Assembly (NCBI RefSeq): GCF_003347015.1
Contig: NZ_PNFB01000008.1
Location: 1-64,000, forward strand
From: Brachybacterium sp. YJGR34
GTDB lineage: Bacteria > Actinomycetota > Actinomycetes > Actinomycetales > Dermabacteraceae
Reading direction: 5' to 3'
Length of the DNA: 64,000 nt
Made by a program: the position numbers and the translations under genes
Notes under the pieces: model-generated
Databases searched by the model: none
What the model saw: the letters and a program-made list of their open reading frames with translations, nothing else
Told to the model about the DNA's origin: nothing
Shown: one piece after another, positions 14,897 through 24,416 of the stretch
How positions within the stretch are numbered: the stretch's first letter is position 1
How the letters are laid out: every line of letters starts with the position of its first letter

Positions 14897-16035
14897 TGCC
14901 GCTCGCGCCCGGGAACACCCGCGCCGCCGGACCGGTTGTGCCGGGCATGGAGAGCGCAGCGCGCAGCGTCGACGTGGTGGTCATCGGGGCCGGACAGGCA
15001 GGGCTGTCGGCCGCGTACCACCTGCGGCGCCGGGGCGTGGACGACGTCGCCGTCCTCGACGCGGAGGACGGGCCGGGAGGCGCCTGGCGGCACCGCTGGG
15101 AGAGCCTGACGATGGCCACCGTCAACGGGATCCGCGAGCTGCCGGGCATGCCCGCCGTCGACGCCGCCGACGAGGAGCCCGCGCGGCATGCCGTGCCCGC
15201 CTACTTCGCGGACTTCGAGCGACGGTCCGCGGTGCCCGTCGAGCGGCCCGTGCGCGTGCGCCGGGTCGAGGACGACGGGCGGGGCGGCCTGCTCGTCCGG
15301 AGCGAGGAGGTCGGCGGCGCGCCGCGGCCCACGCTGCGGACCCGGGCGATCCTCAACGCCACGGGCACCTGGAGCCGCCCCTTCGTGCCTTCCGTCCCGG
15401 GTGCCGCGGAGTTCCACGGCCGCCAGCTGCACACCGTCCAGTACCCGGGTGCCGCGGAGCTGGCCGGGCAGCGCGTCGGGATCGTGGGCGGCGGGATCAG
15501 CGCCGTGGGCTTCCTGCTGGAGCTCGAGGACGTCGCGAGCACCGTCTGGTACACGCGGCGCGAGCCGGTCCTGCGCGACGGCCCCTTCACGCAGGAGGCC
15601 GGGCGGCGGGGCGTCGCCTCCGTCGCCGAGCGCGTCCGGCAGGGCCTGCCCGTGCGCAGCGTCGTCTCCGCCACCGGTCTGGTCCGGACCCCGGCGCTGC
15701 GGGAGGCCGAGCGACGCGGCCTGCTCGCGCGGCGGGAGATGTTCACCCGCCTCACGCCCACCGGCGTGCTCGAGGCCGACGGCACCGAGACGCCGCTCGA
15801 GACGATCCTGTGGGCCACCGGCTTCCGCCACGAGCTGCGGCACCTCGCACCGCTGTCCCTGCACGGCGCGCGCGGCGGGATCGCGATGGACGGCACCGCC
15901 GTGGCCGCCGATCCCCGGATCCTCCTGCTCGGCTACGGCCCGAGCGCCTCGACCATCGGCGCGAACCGCGCCGGCCGGGCCGCGGTCGACGCGCTGCTGG
16001 CGGGGTGGGATCGACGGCGCGAGCCCTCGCGCTGA
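14896..16035 (+). CDS. FAD/NAD(P)-dependent oxidoreductase (flavin monooxygenase-like)
   Basis: The 379-residue product has two Rossmann motifs: GAGQAGLSAA (31-40) for FAD and VGIVGGGISAVG near 195 for NAD(P)H. Between them are PGGAWRHRWESL and ATGTWSRPFVP, which are typical of YdhS/CzcO-like flavin monooxygenases. The C-terminal ATGFR element is also present. The substrate is not readable. The start chosen is ATG 14896, overlapping the stop of the PLP enzyme gene; ATG 14947 (removing 17 residues) is an alternative that begins closer to the first beta strand. Coupling to a sulfur-assimilation enzyme may hint at a sulfur- or amine-containing substrate, but this is a guess. Confidence 0.8.
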   Translation: MPLAPGNTRAAGPVVPGMESAARSVDVVVIGAGQAGLSAAYHLRRRGVDDVAVLDAEDGPGGAWRHRWESLTMATVNGIRELPGMPAVDAADEEPARHAVPAYFADFERRSAVPVERPVRVRRVEDDGRGGLLVRSEEVGGAPRPTLRTRAILNATGTWSRPFVPSVPGAAEFHGRQLHTVQYPGAAELAGQRVGIVGGGISAVGFLLELEDVASTVWYTRREPVLRDGPFTQEAGRRGVASVAERVRQGLPVRSVVSATGLVRTPALREAERRGLLARREMFTRLTPTGVLEADGTETPLETILWATGFRHELRHLAPLSLHGARGGIAMDGTAVAADPRILLLGYGPSASTIGANRAGRAAVDALLAGWDRRREPSR

Positions 16036-16103
16036 GCCCGGCCCCTGCCTAGGGTGGGAGGGGACCCCGGTGCGGCATCGGGGCGCCCCTCCGGAGGAGT
16101 CGC

Positions 16104-16841
16104 ATGACCGAGAACCCTGTCCCCGCTACGCTGCCCACCCTGGTGGAGGACGACGTCCGGCGGATCCTGTGCGTCGTCGCCCACCCCGACGACATGGAGT
16201 ACGGCGCCTCCGCCGCGGTCGCCGCCTGGACCGCCGCCGGGATCGAGGTCACCTACCTGCTGCTGACCCGTGGCGAGGCGGGCATGGCCGAGGCGCCCGA
16301 GGTGGTCGCCCCGCTGCGGGAGGGCGAGCAGCGGGCGGCCTGCGCGGCCGTCGGCGTGAGGGACCTGAGGATTCTCGAGCACCCCGACGGGATGCTCACC
16401 GCGGGACTCGCGCTGCGCCGCGACATCGCCCGGGTGGTGCGCCAGGTGCGCCCCGATCTCGTGCTGACCGCGAACTTCGAGGTGGAGGCGTACGGCTCGC
16501 TGAACCAGGCCGATCACCGCGTCGCCGGGCTCGCCGCCGCCGATGCGGTGCGCGACGCCGCCAATCCCTGGGTGTTCCGCGAGCTGGCGGAGCAGGAGGG
16601 TCTCGAGGCGTGGCACGCCCGTGCCCTGCTGGTCGTCGGGCATCCGCGGCCCACCCATGCCCGGCCGGTCCAGGAGGAGCAGGTGCGCGCCTCCGTGGCA
16701 TCCCTGAGCGCCCACGTGGCCTACCTGCGCCATGTCGCCGACCATCCGGCGCCCGAGGCGTTCCTGCCCGAGATCCTCCGCGAGGGCGGGGCGGAGGCCG
16801 GCACCGCCTACGCCGTCACCCTGCGGGTCCTCCACCTCTGA
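16104..16841 (+). CDS. PIG-L family (LmbE-like) deacetylase
   Basis: The 245-residue enzyme has the zinc motif AHPDD (26-30) and a second histidine in the NQADHR element near residue 140. It belongs to the PIG-L/LmbE N-acetylglucosaminyl deacetylases, which in actinobacteria include MshB and Mca of mycothiol metabolism and others acting on glycosides or antibiotics. This protein is shorter than typical MshB (about 290-300), so MshB is not claimed. A good ribosome-binding site (GGAGGAG) precedes ATG 16104, and TAGGGT at 16050-16055 is a candidate -10. No mycothiol gene is nearby; the neighbours are an FAD oxidoreductase and a transketolase. Confidence 0.85.
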   Translation: MTENPVPATLPTLVEDDVRRILCVVAHPDDMEYGASAAVAAWTAAGIEVTYLLLTRGEAGMAEAPEVVAPLREGEQRAACAAVGVRDLRILEHPDGMLTAGLALRRDIARVVRQVRPDLVLTANFEVEAYGSLNQADHRVAGLAAADAVRDAANPWVFRELAEQEGLEAWHARALLVVGHPRPTHARPVQEEQVRASVASLSAHVAYLRHVADHPAPEAFLPEILREGGAEAGTAYAVTLRVLHL

Positions 16842-16863
16842 GCGACCGCCCGCCCCGCCGCCG

Positions 16864-16892
16864 TTGCCCGAGGCTCGGAAGGCTCCTAGGGT
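16864..16892 (+). promoter_or_regulatory. Promoter of the transketolase gene
   Basis: TTGCCC (16864-16869), exactly 17 bases, then TAGGGT (16887-16892). The start codon is 78 bases further, so the mRNA has a leader of about 70 bases. The leader contains a 25-codon ORF starting at 16910 that overlaps the transketolase start out of frame; whether it is translated is unknown. Confidence 0.6.
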
Positions 16893-16970
16893 GGGGAGCT
16901 CACAGGACGATGAGCCACGGACCCGCCGGGGCGGCCCTCGCTCCGCCGGAGGTCCCGGAAGGAGCAGTCC

Positions 16971-18833
16971 ATGTCCACGACGCATGAGGAGAACTCCCTC
17001 GCCCAGGTGCGCGATCTCGCCGCCCAGCTTCGGGTCGACGCGATCCGCGCCTCCACCGCCGCCGGCTCCGGCCACCCGACCTCGAGCCTGTCGGCCGCGG
17101 ACCTGCTGGCGACGCTGCAGGCCCGCCACCTCCGCTACGACTGGGACGTGCCGGACGCCCCGGGCAATGATCATCTGATCCTCTCCAAGGGGCACGCGTC
17201 CCCGCTGCTGTACGCCGTGTACCGGGCCGCCGGGGTGGTCTCCGACGAGGAGCTCATGACCGGCTACCGCCGGGCGGACCAGCGCCTCGAGGGCCATCCC
17301 ACCCCCGTGCTGCCCTGGGTGGACGTCGCCACGGGCTCCCTCGGGCAGGGGCTGCCCGACGGCGTGGGCATCGCGCTGTCCGGGAAGCACCTCGAGCATG
17401 CGCCCTATCGCGTCTGGGTCCTGTGCGGGGACGGTGAGCTCGCCGAGGGCTCCGTGTGGGAGGCGCTGGACACGGCCTCGCACTTCGGACTGACGAACCT
17501 GGTCACGATCGTCGACGTGAACCGGCTCGGACAGCGCGGACCCACCGCGCTCGGCTGGGACCTGGAGACCTACGCCGCGCGGGTGGAGAGCTTCGGCGCC
17601 CGCGCGGCGGTGATCGACGGGCACGACGTGGAGCAGATCGACGAGGCCCTCGCCCGGGCCGAGGGGACCGACCGACCGCTGGTGATCCTCGCCCGCACCG
17701 TCAAGGGGCGGGGCGTCGCGGAGATCGAGGACAGCGAGACGTGGCACGGCAAGCCGTTCCCGGAGGACCTCGCCGCCCGGGCGATCGAGGAGCTCGGCGG
17801 GGAGCGCGCTCTGGTGGTGCGCGGCCCGCGGCCGCCCGCCCGGAAGCGGCCGGAGCCCGTCGTGGAGCCCGTCCGGCGCCCCGAGTTCGAGCTCGGCGAG
17901 GAGGTCGCGACCCGGAAGGCCTACGGCGCCGCCCTGGTGGCGCTCGCCCGGGCGGATCAGCGGGTGGTGGCGCTGGACGGGGAGGTCTCGAACTCGACGG
18001 GCGTCGCCCCCTTCGTCGAGGAGTTCCCGGAGCGCTTCTTCGAGATGCACATCGCCGAGCAGCAGATGGTCGCCGCCGCCACCGGCCTGGCCACCCGTGG
18101 CCACCTCGCCTTCGCCGCGACCTTCGCGGCCTTCCTCACCCGGGCCGCGGACTTCGTGCGCATGGCGCCCGTCTCCCGGGTGGACCTGCGCCTGGTCGGC
18201 TCCCACGCGGGCGTCGAGATCGGCGCCGACGGGCCCTCGCAGATGGGGCTGGAGGATCTCGCGCTGTTCTCGGCCACGCAGGGCTCCACGGTGCTGTATC
18301 CCTCCGATGCGAGCTCGACCGCCGCCCTGGTCGAGCTGATGGCGCGGACACCGGGCGTCAGCTACCTCCGCACCACGCGGGGTGCGTATCCGGTGCTGTA
18401 CGGGCCCGAGGAGGAGTTCCCCCGCGGCGGCTCGAAGACCCTGGTCAGCTCCGCGACGGATGACGTGACCGTGGTCGGTGCCGGGGTCACCGTGCACGAG
18501 GCGCTGTCCGCGGCGGCGCAGCTCGCTGAGCAGGGGGTGTCCCTCCGCGTCATCGACGCCTACTCGATCAAGCCCCTCGACGGCGACGCCGTGCGCGCCG
18601 CGGCGGAGGAGACGGGAGGGCGCGTGATCGTCGTCGAGGACCACCACCCGCAGGGCGGACTGGGCGCCGCAGTGCTCGCCGCCCTGGCCCGCGAGCCGAT
18701 CCGGGACCTGCACCTCGAGCACCTCGCGGTGGACCATGTCCCCGGCTCGGGCAGCAGCGCCGAGCAGCTGGAGCGGGCGGGGATCGACGCGGCCCACATC
18801 GTGCGGGCGGCGCGCAGCCTGCTGGAGGCCTGA
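16971..18833 (+). CDS. Transketolase, short animal-type
   Basis: The 620-residue enzyme has all three transketolase domains: the thiamine-diphosphate domain with GHPTSS, GDGELAEGS and the following NLVTIVDVNRLGQRGP; the pyrimidine domain with EMHIAEQQMV, AATFAAFLTRAADFVRMA and SHAGVEIGADGPSQM; and a C-terminal domain. It moves two-carbon ketol units in the pentose phosphate pathway. Length (about 620 rather than 660-700) and wording (NRLGQ, IAEQ, DGPSQM) resemble the animal enzyme more than the usual bacterial TktA that clusters with tal and zwf, so this may be a second transketolase. The start has GGAAGGAG upstream. It is convergent with a sugar porter gene 25 bases away. Confidence 0.9.
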   Translation: MSTTHEENSLAQVRDLAAQLRVDAIRASTAAGSGHPTSSLSAADLLATLQARHLRYDWDVPDAPGNDHLILSKGHASPLLYAVYRAAGVVSDEELMTGYRRADQRLEGHPTPVLPWVDVATGSLGQGLPDGVGIALSGKHLEHAPYRVWVLCGDGELAEGSVWEALDTASHFGLTNLVTIVDVNRLGQRGPTALGWDLETYAARVESFGARAAVIDGHDVEQIDEALARAEGTDRPLVILARTVKGRGVAEIEDSETWHGKPFPEDLAARAIEELGGERALVVRGPRPPARKRPEPVVEPVRRPEFELGEEVATRKAYGAALVALARADQRVVALDGEVSNSTGVAPFVEEFPERFFEMHIAEQQMVAAATGLATRGHLAFAATFAAFLTRAADFVRMAPVSRVDLRLVGSHAGVEIGADGPSQMGLEDLALFSATQGSTVLYPSDASSTAALVELMARTPGVSYLRTTRGAYPVLYGPEEEFPRGGSKTLVSSATDDVTVVGAGVTVHEALSAAAQLAEQGVSLRVIDAYSIKPLDGDAVRAAAEETGGRVIVVEDHHPQGGLGAAVLAALAREPIRDLHLEHLAVDHVPGSGSSAEQLERAGIDAAHIVRAARSLLEA

Positions 18834-18858
18834 GCCGCGCCGCCGCCCGCGTCCCGGC

Positions 18859-20325
18859 TCAGGCCTCCGGGGCGTGCTGGCCGTGCCGGCCCAGCTGGAG
18901 GTCGTCCATGTCCTCGAGCTCGCGGTCCTTCGTCTCGGGGACCCGCAGGAACACGAAGGCGAAGCTCAGCAGCGCGAAGACCGCGTACACCCCGTAGGCG
19001 AAGGTCAGCCCGACGCCCGAGAGCGCCGGGAAGCTGGCGGAGACCGCCCAGTTCGCCGCCCACTGCGCGGCGGCCGCGACAGCGAGGGCGGAGGCGCGGA
19101 TGCGGTTGGGGAAGATCTCGCCCAGCAGCACCCACACCAGCGGGCCCCAGGTGGTGCCGAAGAACATCACGAAGGCGTTGGCGCTGATGAGGGCCACGGT
19201 CGCCCAGGGATCCGGGAGCGTGATGCTCTCCGCGCCCGCGGCGGTCTCGCCGAAGGAGAAGGCCAGCGCCATCATGCCCAGGGAGACGGTCATGCCGGCC
19301 GAGCCCACCAGCAGCATCAGGCGGCGACCCACCCGGTCCACCAGCAGGATCGCGATGATCGTCGCGACGATGTTCATCACGGAGGTGATGGTGCTGGTCA
19401 GCAGGGCCTGGGACTCGTCGAAGCCCACGGACTGCCACAGCGTGGTGGAGTAGTAGAAGATGACGTTGATGCCCACCAGCTGCTGGAACAGCGAGAGCAG
19501 GATGCCGATCCAGACGATCGGCTTGAGCCCGAAGCGCCCGCCCAGCAGGTCCTTCAGGCTCTCCTTCGACTCCCGCTCGAGGGAGTGCTGGATCTGGGTG
19601 ATCTTGAGGTTGACGTCGGTCTCACCGGTGAACTCGTAGAGCACCTTCGAGGCCTTGTCGAGGTCGTCGCGGCCGATCAGGTACCGCGGGGACTCGGGGA
19701 GGAACAGCGCCATGATGCCGTAGACCGCGGCGGGGACCGCCTCGATCATGAACATCCAGCGCCAGGCCTCCACGCCGAACCAGAGGGTCTCGGCCGCACC
19801 GCCGGCGACGCCGGCGAGGAGCGCGTTGGACAGCAGCGCGACGAAGATGCCCAGCACGATCGCGAGCTGCTGGAGCGAGCCGAGGCGCCCGCGGTACTTC
19901 GCGGGCGCGACCTCGGCGATGTACGCGGGGGCGATGACGCTCGCGGCGCCCACGCCCAGACCGCCGATCACGCGCCAGAGGATGAGGTCCCACACCCCGA
20001 ACGCGAGGCCCGAGCCGAAGGCGGAGACGAAGAAGAGGATCGCCGCGATCACCATGACCGGGATGCGGCCATGGCGGTTGGCGAGGCTGCCGGCGAACCA
20101 GGCGCCCACGGCGCAGCCGATCAGCGCGGAGGACACCGCGAAGCCGGTCAGACCGGAGCCGAGGGCGAACTCCTCGGAGAGCGCGTTGACGGCGCCGTTG
20201 ATGACCGAGGTGTCGAAGCCGAAGAGGAAGCCGCCCACCGCCGCGGCGATGCTGATGCCGACGACCTTCGGATTCAGGCGGGTGGCGTGATGGGCTGTCG
20301 CGCCGGCGGCGTCGGGTGTGCTCAT
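18859..20325 (-). CDS. MFS sugar porter (sugar/proton symporter)
   Basis: The 488-residue protein has 12 predicted membrane helices and the sugar porter signatures: GFLFGFDTSVINGAV in helix 1, R-GR loops (NRHGR, DRVGRR), the PESPRYL motif after helix 6, QQLVGIN in helix 7 and PETKDRELED at the end of helix 12. It should import a pentose or hexose with protons. ATG 20325 is chosen because GGAGGCATC precedes it and the helix-1 sequence begins soon after; the open frame extends to 20436. Facing the transketolase gene tail to tail, it may supply sugar to the pentose pathway, though they are separate units. Confidence 0.9.
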   Translation of the reverse strand: MSTPDAAGATAHHATRLNPKVVGISIAAAVGGFLFGFDTSVINGAVNALSEEFALGSGLTGFAVSSALIGCAVGAWFAGSLANRHGRIPVMVIAAILFFVSAFGSGLAFGVWDLILWRVIGGLGVGAASVIAPAYIAEVAPAKYRGRLGSLQQLAIVLGIFVALLSNALLAGVAGGAAETLWFGVEAWRWMFMIEAVPAAVYGIMALFLPESPRYLIGRDDLDKASKVLYEFTGETDVNLKITQIQHSLERESKESLKDLLGGRFGLKPIVWIGILLSLFQQLVGINVIFYYSTTLWQSVGFDESQALLTSTITSVMNIVATIIAILLVDRVGRRLMLLVGSAGMTVSLGMMALAFSFGETAAGAESITLPDPWATVALISANAFVMFFGTTWGPLVWVLLGEIFPNRIRASALAVAAAAQWAANWAVSASFPALSGVGLTFAYGVYAVFALLSFAFVFLRVPETKDRELEDMDDLQLGRHGQHAPEA

Positions 20326-20463
20326 GGGGACGATGCCTCCGTGTCGGGGACCGGGAATATCGTCACCGTATACCCGCGATGACCTCCGCGTGCCACCCGC
20401 CGGGCACCGATGTGGGAACCGCATCACGCCGCGCATCCACGGCCCGGCGGGAGGTCGGTCGGC

Positions 20464-22263
20464 TCAGCCCTCGGCCTTCGCGGCGAGGCGCTCGAGCTCC
20501 TCCTCGGCGACGGCGGGATCGAGCTTCTGGAAGATGGGCGTGGGCTTGGCGACCTTCTGCCCGACCGTCACCGGGTGGTGCTCCCAGGCCGGGACCTGGG
20601 TGTAGTCACCGGTGATGATCGGATAGGAGGGCCCGCCGTCGAGATCCTCGACCTCCTCGATCCGGGGCAGGGGAGCGATGATCCGATCCCCGCCGAGCGC
20701 CTTCTCCACCGCGTTGACGGACTCCGGCAGGAAGGGGGCGAGCATCGTGTTGAGGTCGGTGACGGCCTGGGCGAGCACGTGCAGCACCGTGAGCAGGCGC
20801 GGTCGCTGCTCCTCCGCCTTGAGCTTGAAGGGCTCGGTCTCGGAGACGTAGCGGTTCGCCTCACCCACCAGGCGCATGATCTCGGCGATCGCGGCGCGCT
20901 GGCGATGCGCCTCGATGAGATCGCCGACGGACCGGAAGCCGTCGCGGATCGCCGCGAGCAGCGCCGTGTCGACCGGCTCGAGGTCGCCCGCGGCGGGGAT
21001 CTCGCCGACGTTCTTGGCGATCATCGCCGCGGTGCGGTTGACCAGGTTGCCCCATCCGGCGACCAGCTCGTTGTTGGTGCGGGAGACGAAATCGGCCCAG
21101 GTGAAGTCCGCGTCCTGGTTCTCCGGTCCCGCCGCGGAGATGTAGTAGCGCAGCGCATCGGCCTGATAGCGGTCCAGCACGTCCCGGACGTAGATCACCA
21201 CCCCTTTGGAGGAGGAGAACTTCTTGCCCTCCATGGTGAGGAACTCGCTGGAGACCACCTCGGTGGGGAGGTTCAGCTCGCCGAACCGGCCCGGCCGCCC
21301 GCCCTTGTCGCCCCGGCCGTTCTGGGCGATCATCTCCGCGGGCCAGATCTGCGAGTGGAAGACGATGTTGTCCTTGCCCATGAAGTAGTACGCGAGGGCG
21401 TCGGGATCGTTCCACCAGGTCCTCCACGCCTCGGGGTCGCCGGAGCGGCGCGCCCACTCGATGGAGGCGGAGAGATAGCCGATCACGGCGTCGAACCAGA
21501 CGTACAGGCGCTTGTTCGGCTGGTCCTCCCAGCCCGGCACCACGATGCCCCAGTCGATGTCGCGGGTCATCGCGCGCGGCTTGATGTCCTCGAGGATGTT
21601 CTGGCTGAAGCGGATCACGTTGGGGCGCCACAGCCCCGTGGCCTCGCGCTCGTCGAGCCACCGGCCCAGCTCGCCGGCCAGGGCCGGCAGGTCCAGGAAC
21701 CAGTGCGCGGTCTCGATGAACTCCGGGGTCTCGCCGTTGATGCGGGAGACGGGATCGATGAGGTCCGTCGGGTCCAGCTGATTGCCGCAGGCGTCGCACT
21801 GGTCGCCGCGCGCCCCGGCGGCGCCGCAGATCGGGCAGGTGCCCTCGATGTAGCGGTCCGGCAGCGTGCGACCGGTCGAGGGGGAGATCGCCCCGGAGGT
21901 GGTCTGCTCGATCATGTAGCCGTTGTCGCGCACCGCCACGAACATGTCCTGGACCACGCGGTGGTGGTTGCGGGTGGTGGTGCGCGTGAACAGGTCGTAG
22001 GAGAGGCCCAGTGCGACCAGGTCCTCGACGATCAGCCGGTTGTTGCGGTCGGCGAGCTCGGCGGCGCTCACGCCCTGATGGTCCGCCTCCACGAGGATGG
22101 GGGTGCCGTGCTCGTCGGTCCCGGAGACCATGAGCACGTCATGGCCGGCCATGCGCATGTAGCGGGAGAAGACGTCGGAGGGGACGCCGAATCCGGCGAC
22201 GTGGCCGATGTGGCGGGGGCCGTTGGCGTACGGCCAGGCGACTGCGGACAGGACTGTGCTCAT
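20464..22263 (-). CDS. metG: Methionyl-tRNA synthetase
   Basis: The 599-residue class I synthetase has the HIGH motif at 18-21 (RHIGHVAG), the zinc knuckle with CPIC and CDAC near 143-160, and the KMSKS-type loop as KFSSSKG near 345. The anticodon-binding helices fill the C-terminal third. There is no extra C-terminal tRNA-binding domain. It charges tRNA-Met for translation. ATG 22263 is 8 bases after TAGACT, so the message is probably leaderless. A HAD phosphatase gene lies 33 bases upstream on the same strand, so metG may be read from its own promoter within that gap as well as by read-through. Confidence 0.96.
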   Translation of the reverse strand: MSTVLSAVAWPYANGPRHIGHVAGFGVPSDVFSRYMRMAGHDVLMVSGTDEHGTPILVEADHQGVSAAELADRNNRLIVEDLVALGLSYDLFTRTTTRNHHRVVQDMFVAVRDNGYMIEQTTSGAISPSTGRTLPDRYIEGTCPICGAAGARGDQCDACGNQLDPTDLIDPVSRINGETPEFIETAHWFLDLPALAGELGRWLDEREATGLWRPNVIRFSQNILEDIKPRAMTRDIDWGIVVPGWEDQPNKRLYVWFDAVIGYLSASIEWARRSGDPEAWRTWWNDPDALAYYFMGKDNIVFHSQIWPAEMIAQNGRGDKGGRPGRFGELNLPTEVVSSEFLTMEGKKFSSSKGVVIYVRDVLDRYQADALRYYISAAGPENQDADFTWADFVSRTNNELVAGWGNLVNRTAAMIAKNVGEIPAAGDLEPVDTALLAAIRDGFRSVGDLIEAHRQRAAIAEIMRLVGEANRYVSETEPFKLKAEEQRPRLLTVLHVLAQAVTDLNTMLAPFLPESVNAVEKALGGDRIIAPLPRIEEVEDLDGGPSYPIITGDYTQVPAWEHHPVTVGQKVAKPTPIFQKLDPAVAEEELERLAAKAEG

Positions 22264-22271
22264 GGGGCACG

Positions 22272-22277
22272 AGTCTA
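22272..22277 (-). promoter_or_regulatory. -10 box of metG
   Basis: TAGACT on the minus strand, 8 bases before ATG 22263, inside the 33-base gap to the upstream HAD gene. Confidence 0.45.
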
Positions 22278-22296
22278 GGGGAGCGGGAGGGCCCGC

Positions 22297-22944
22297 TCAT
22301 GCCGGGCGATGCACGATCCCCCGCCATCCGGACTCCCGCGCCGCGCGCACGTGCCCCTCGGTGTCGTCGAGCAGGGCCAGACGGGCCGGAGGGACCTCCT
22401 CGCCGAGCGCCTGCGCGATCCGGGCCGCGGCACGGGAGAAGGCCTCCGGCTCCGGCTTCGCCGCCCCCAGGTCCGCGGAGTTCAGGAGGAAACGGCGCCC
22501 TCGTCCCAGGAAGGCGTCGAGGCCGAGGGCCGACAGCTCCTCGGGCACCCGGTCGGTGCCGTTGGTGAGGACGAAGACGGCGCATCCGCGCGCGCGATGC
22601 CGCTCCAGCTCGCTGAGAACCTGCTGGTCGATCCGGGCCGGCGTCGCGGCCCAGGCGGCGACCGCGACCTCGGCGGCCCGGGGCGGGACCCCGGCCTCCC
22701 GGAGGCTGGCCCTCGCGAGGGACCGCCACCGGGCATGGGTGCCGCGGCCGCGCACCACCTCCGGGAGGTACGGGTGGCCCAGGATCGCCTCGATGCAGGT
22801 GCCGGCGGGCACGCCCGCCGCGGAGTCGAGCACCTCCCACAGACCCGGGTCGAAACGACGCAGCACGCCGTCGAGGTCGGTGACCACGGCGCGCACCGCG
22901 CCGGCGGTGACGAGGTCGCGCAGCTCGAGCAGGGAGGCGTCCAT
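22297..22944 (-). CDS. HAD-family hydrolase
   Basis: The 215-residue protein is a haloacid dehalogenase-type phosphatase. Motif I is DLDGVL (Asp23, Asp25), motif II is in VLTNGTD, and motif IV is LLDDTEGHV near the C-terminus. The layout, with a helical cap between motifs I and II, fits subfamily IA. Such enzymes hydrolyse small phosphorylated metabolites; the substrate cannot be read here. The start is 6 bases after TACGAT, giving a leaderless transcript. It shares a 38-base intergenic region with the divergent UDP-glucose pyrophosphorylase gene and precedes metG. Confidence 0.85.
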   Translation of the reverse strand: MDASLLELRDLVTAGAVRAVVTDLDGVLRRFDPGLWEVLDSAAGVPAGTCIEAILGHPYLPEVVRGRGTHARWRSLARASLREAGVPPRAAEVAVAAWAATPARIDQQVLSELERHRARGCAVFVLTNGTDRVPEELSALGLDAFLGRGRRFLLNSADLGAAKPEPEAFSRAAARIAQALGEEVPPARLALLDDTEGHVRAARESGWRGIVHRPA

Positions 22945-22950
22945 GGAGCC

Positions 22951-22956
22951 ATCGTA
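22951..22956 (-). promoter_or_regulatory. -10 box of the HAD hydrolase gene
   Basis: TACGAT on the minus strand ends 6 bases before ATG 22944. Confidence 0.45.
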
Positions 22957-22970
22957 GGGACAGGCACAGA

Positions 22971-22976
22971 TACCCT
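22971..22976 (+). promoter_or_regulatory. -10 box of the UDP-glucose pyrophosphorylase gene
   Basis: TACCCT ends 6 bases before ATG 22983. The in-frame GTG at 22977 touches the box, so it would lie upstream of the transcript start; this decides the start codon. Confidence 0.5.
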
Positions 22977-22982
22977 GTGAGC

Positions 22983-24368
22983 ATGAGCACCGAAGGACTC
23001 GCCGCAGCCCAGCAGAAGATGGCCGACGCCGGAGTCGCGCAGACCGCGATCGACGTCTTCTCCCATTACTACGGTCAGCTCGAGGAGGGCGTGACCGGGT
23101 CGATCCCCGAGGACACGATCGAGCCCTACCTCGATCCGCCCCGCCTCGAGGACGTGCAGATCGACCCCGCGCACGCGAAGCAGACCTTCGATCAGCTCGC
23201 GATCATCAACCTCAACGGCGGCCTGGGCACCTCGATGGGCCTGGACCGGGCCAAGTCGCTGCTGCCGGTGCGGGACGGGAAGAGCTTCCTCGACATCATC
23301 GCCCAGCAGGTGCTGGCCGCACGGACGGCGACCGGCTCCCGGCTGCCGCTGATCTTCATGAACTCCTTCCGCACCCGCGAGGACACCCTCGAGGTGCTCG
23401 CGAAGTACCCGGACCTGCCGGTCGGGGACCTCCCGCTGGACTTCCTGCAGAACAAGGAGCCCAAGCTCCGCACCGACGACCTCGCTCCCGTCGAGCACGC
23501 CGCGGATCCGGACCTCGAGTGGTGCCCGCCCGGGCACGGCGACATCTACACGGCCCTGCAGACCTCCGGCCTGCTCCAGCAGCTGCTGGACGCCGGGTTC
23601 CGGTACGCCTCGGTCTCGAACTCGGACAACCTCGGCACCGTCCCCAGCCCCGTGATCGCCTCCTGGTTCGCCGCCACCGGAGCCCCCTACGCCGCCGAGC
23701 TGTGCCCTCGCACCGCCGCCGACCGCAAGGGCGGACATCTGGCGCGGCGACGCTCCGACGGCCGGCTCATCCTGCGCGACACCGCGCAGACCCCGGCGGA
23801 GGAGATGGACTTCTTCACCGACGAGCACCGCCACCCGTTCTTCCACACCAACAACCTCTGGTTCGACCTCGAGCAGATGGCGGCGGTGCTCGAGGAGCGC
23901 GGCGGCGTCATGGGGCTGCCCCTCATCCGCAACCAGAAGACCGTGGATCCCGCGGACACGTCCAGCACGCCCGTCTACCAGATCGAGTCCGCGATGGGCG
24001 CGGCGATCGAGGTGTTCGACGGCGCCACCGCGATCGTGGTGGGTCGTGACCGCTTCCTGCCGGTCAAGGCCACCAGCGATCTCCTGCTGATCCGCTCGGA
24101 TCTCTACACCCTCGACGAGCGGGCCGCTCTCGTCCAGCAGGTCCCGGAGGTGCCGACGGTCGCCCTCGCGAGCGCCTCCTACAAGCTCATCCAGGACTTC
24201 GAGCCGCGCTTCCCCTACGGGGTGCCCTCGCTGCGGGAGGCCGCGAGCCTCGACGTCCAGGGCGACTGGACCTTCGGCCCGGACGTCACGGTGGTGGGCG
24301 ACGCCGTGCTGGGCGAGGAGGGCGGCGAGGTGCCCGAGGGAGCGCGCGTGGGCACCGCCCGCGCCTGA
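22983..24368 (+). CDS. UTP-glucose-1-phosphate uridylyltransferase, eukaryote-like UDPGP family
   Basis: The 461-residue enzyme makes UDP-glucose from UTP and glucose-1-phosphate for cell-envelope glycans and trehalose or glycogen routes. It belongs to the eukaryote-type UDPGP family, not the bacterial GalU family. Visible are the nucleotide loop LNGGLGTSMG (77-86) with Lys91, FMNSFRT, SNSDNLGT, and the HTNNLWFDL segment. Bifidobacteria and some other actinobacteria use this type. ATG 22983 is preferred over GTG 22977 on promoter spacing. The gene is convergent with the GH76 gene and a hairpin lies between them. Confidence 0.9.
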   Translation: MSTEGLAAAQQKMADAGVAQTAIDVFSHYYGQLEEGVTGSIPEDTIEPYLDPPRLEDVQIDPAHAKQTFDQLAIINLNGGLGTSMGLDRAKSLLPVRDGKSFLDIIAQQVLAARTATGSRLPLIFMNSFRTREDTLEVLAKYPDLPVGDLPLDFLQNKEPKLRTDDLAPVEHAADPDLEWCPPGHGDIYTALQTSGLLQQLLDAGFRYASVSNSDNLGTVPSPVIASWFAATGAPYAAELCPRTAADRKGGHLARRRSDGRLILRDTAQTPAEEMDFFTDEHRHPFFHTNNLWFDLEQMAAVLEERGGVMGLPLIRNQKTVDPADTSSTPVYQIESAMGAAIEVFDGATAIVVGRDRFLPVKATSDLLLIRSDLYTLDERAALVQQVPEVPTVALASASYKLIQDFEPRFPYGVPSLREAASLDVQGDWTFGPDVTVVGDAVLGEEGGEVPEGARVGTARA

Positions 24369-24394
24369 GCGCCGACGGTGCCCGGCGCGCCTGG

Positions 24395-24416
24395 CGCACC
24401 TCTCAGCTGAGGTGCG
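24395..24416. terminator. Hairpin between convergent UDPGP and GH76 genes
   Basis: CGCACCTC (24395-24402) and GAGGTGCG (24409-24416) form a perfect 8-bp stem around a 6-base loop. The loop contains the TGA stop of the GH76 gene read on the minus strand. Confidence 0.5.

Noticed and set aside
16910-16987. 25-codon ORF in the transketolase leader, overlapping its start out of frame
   Set aside because: No ribosome-binding site, no amino-acid bias suggesting attenuation, and overlap out of frame; kept only as a note under the promoter.
15933-18797. 954-codon minus-strand frame opposite transketolase and PIG-L genes
   Set aside because: It is low complexity, spans two genes and an intergenic promoter, and has no recognisable domain; an antisense artefact of high GC.
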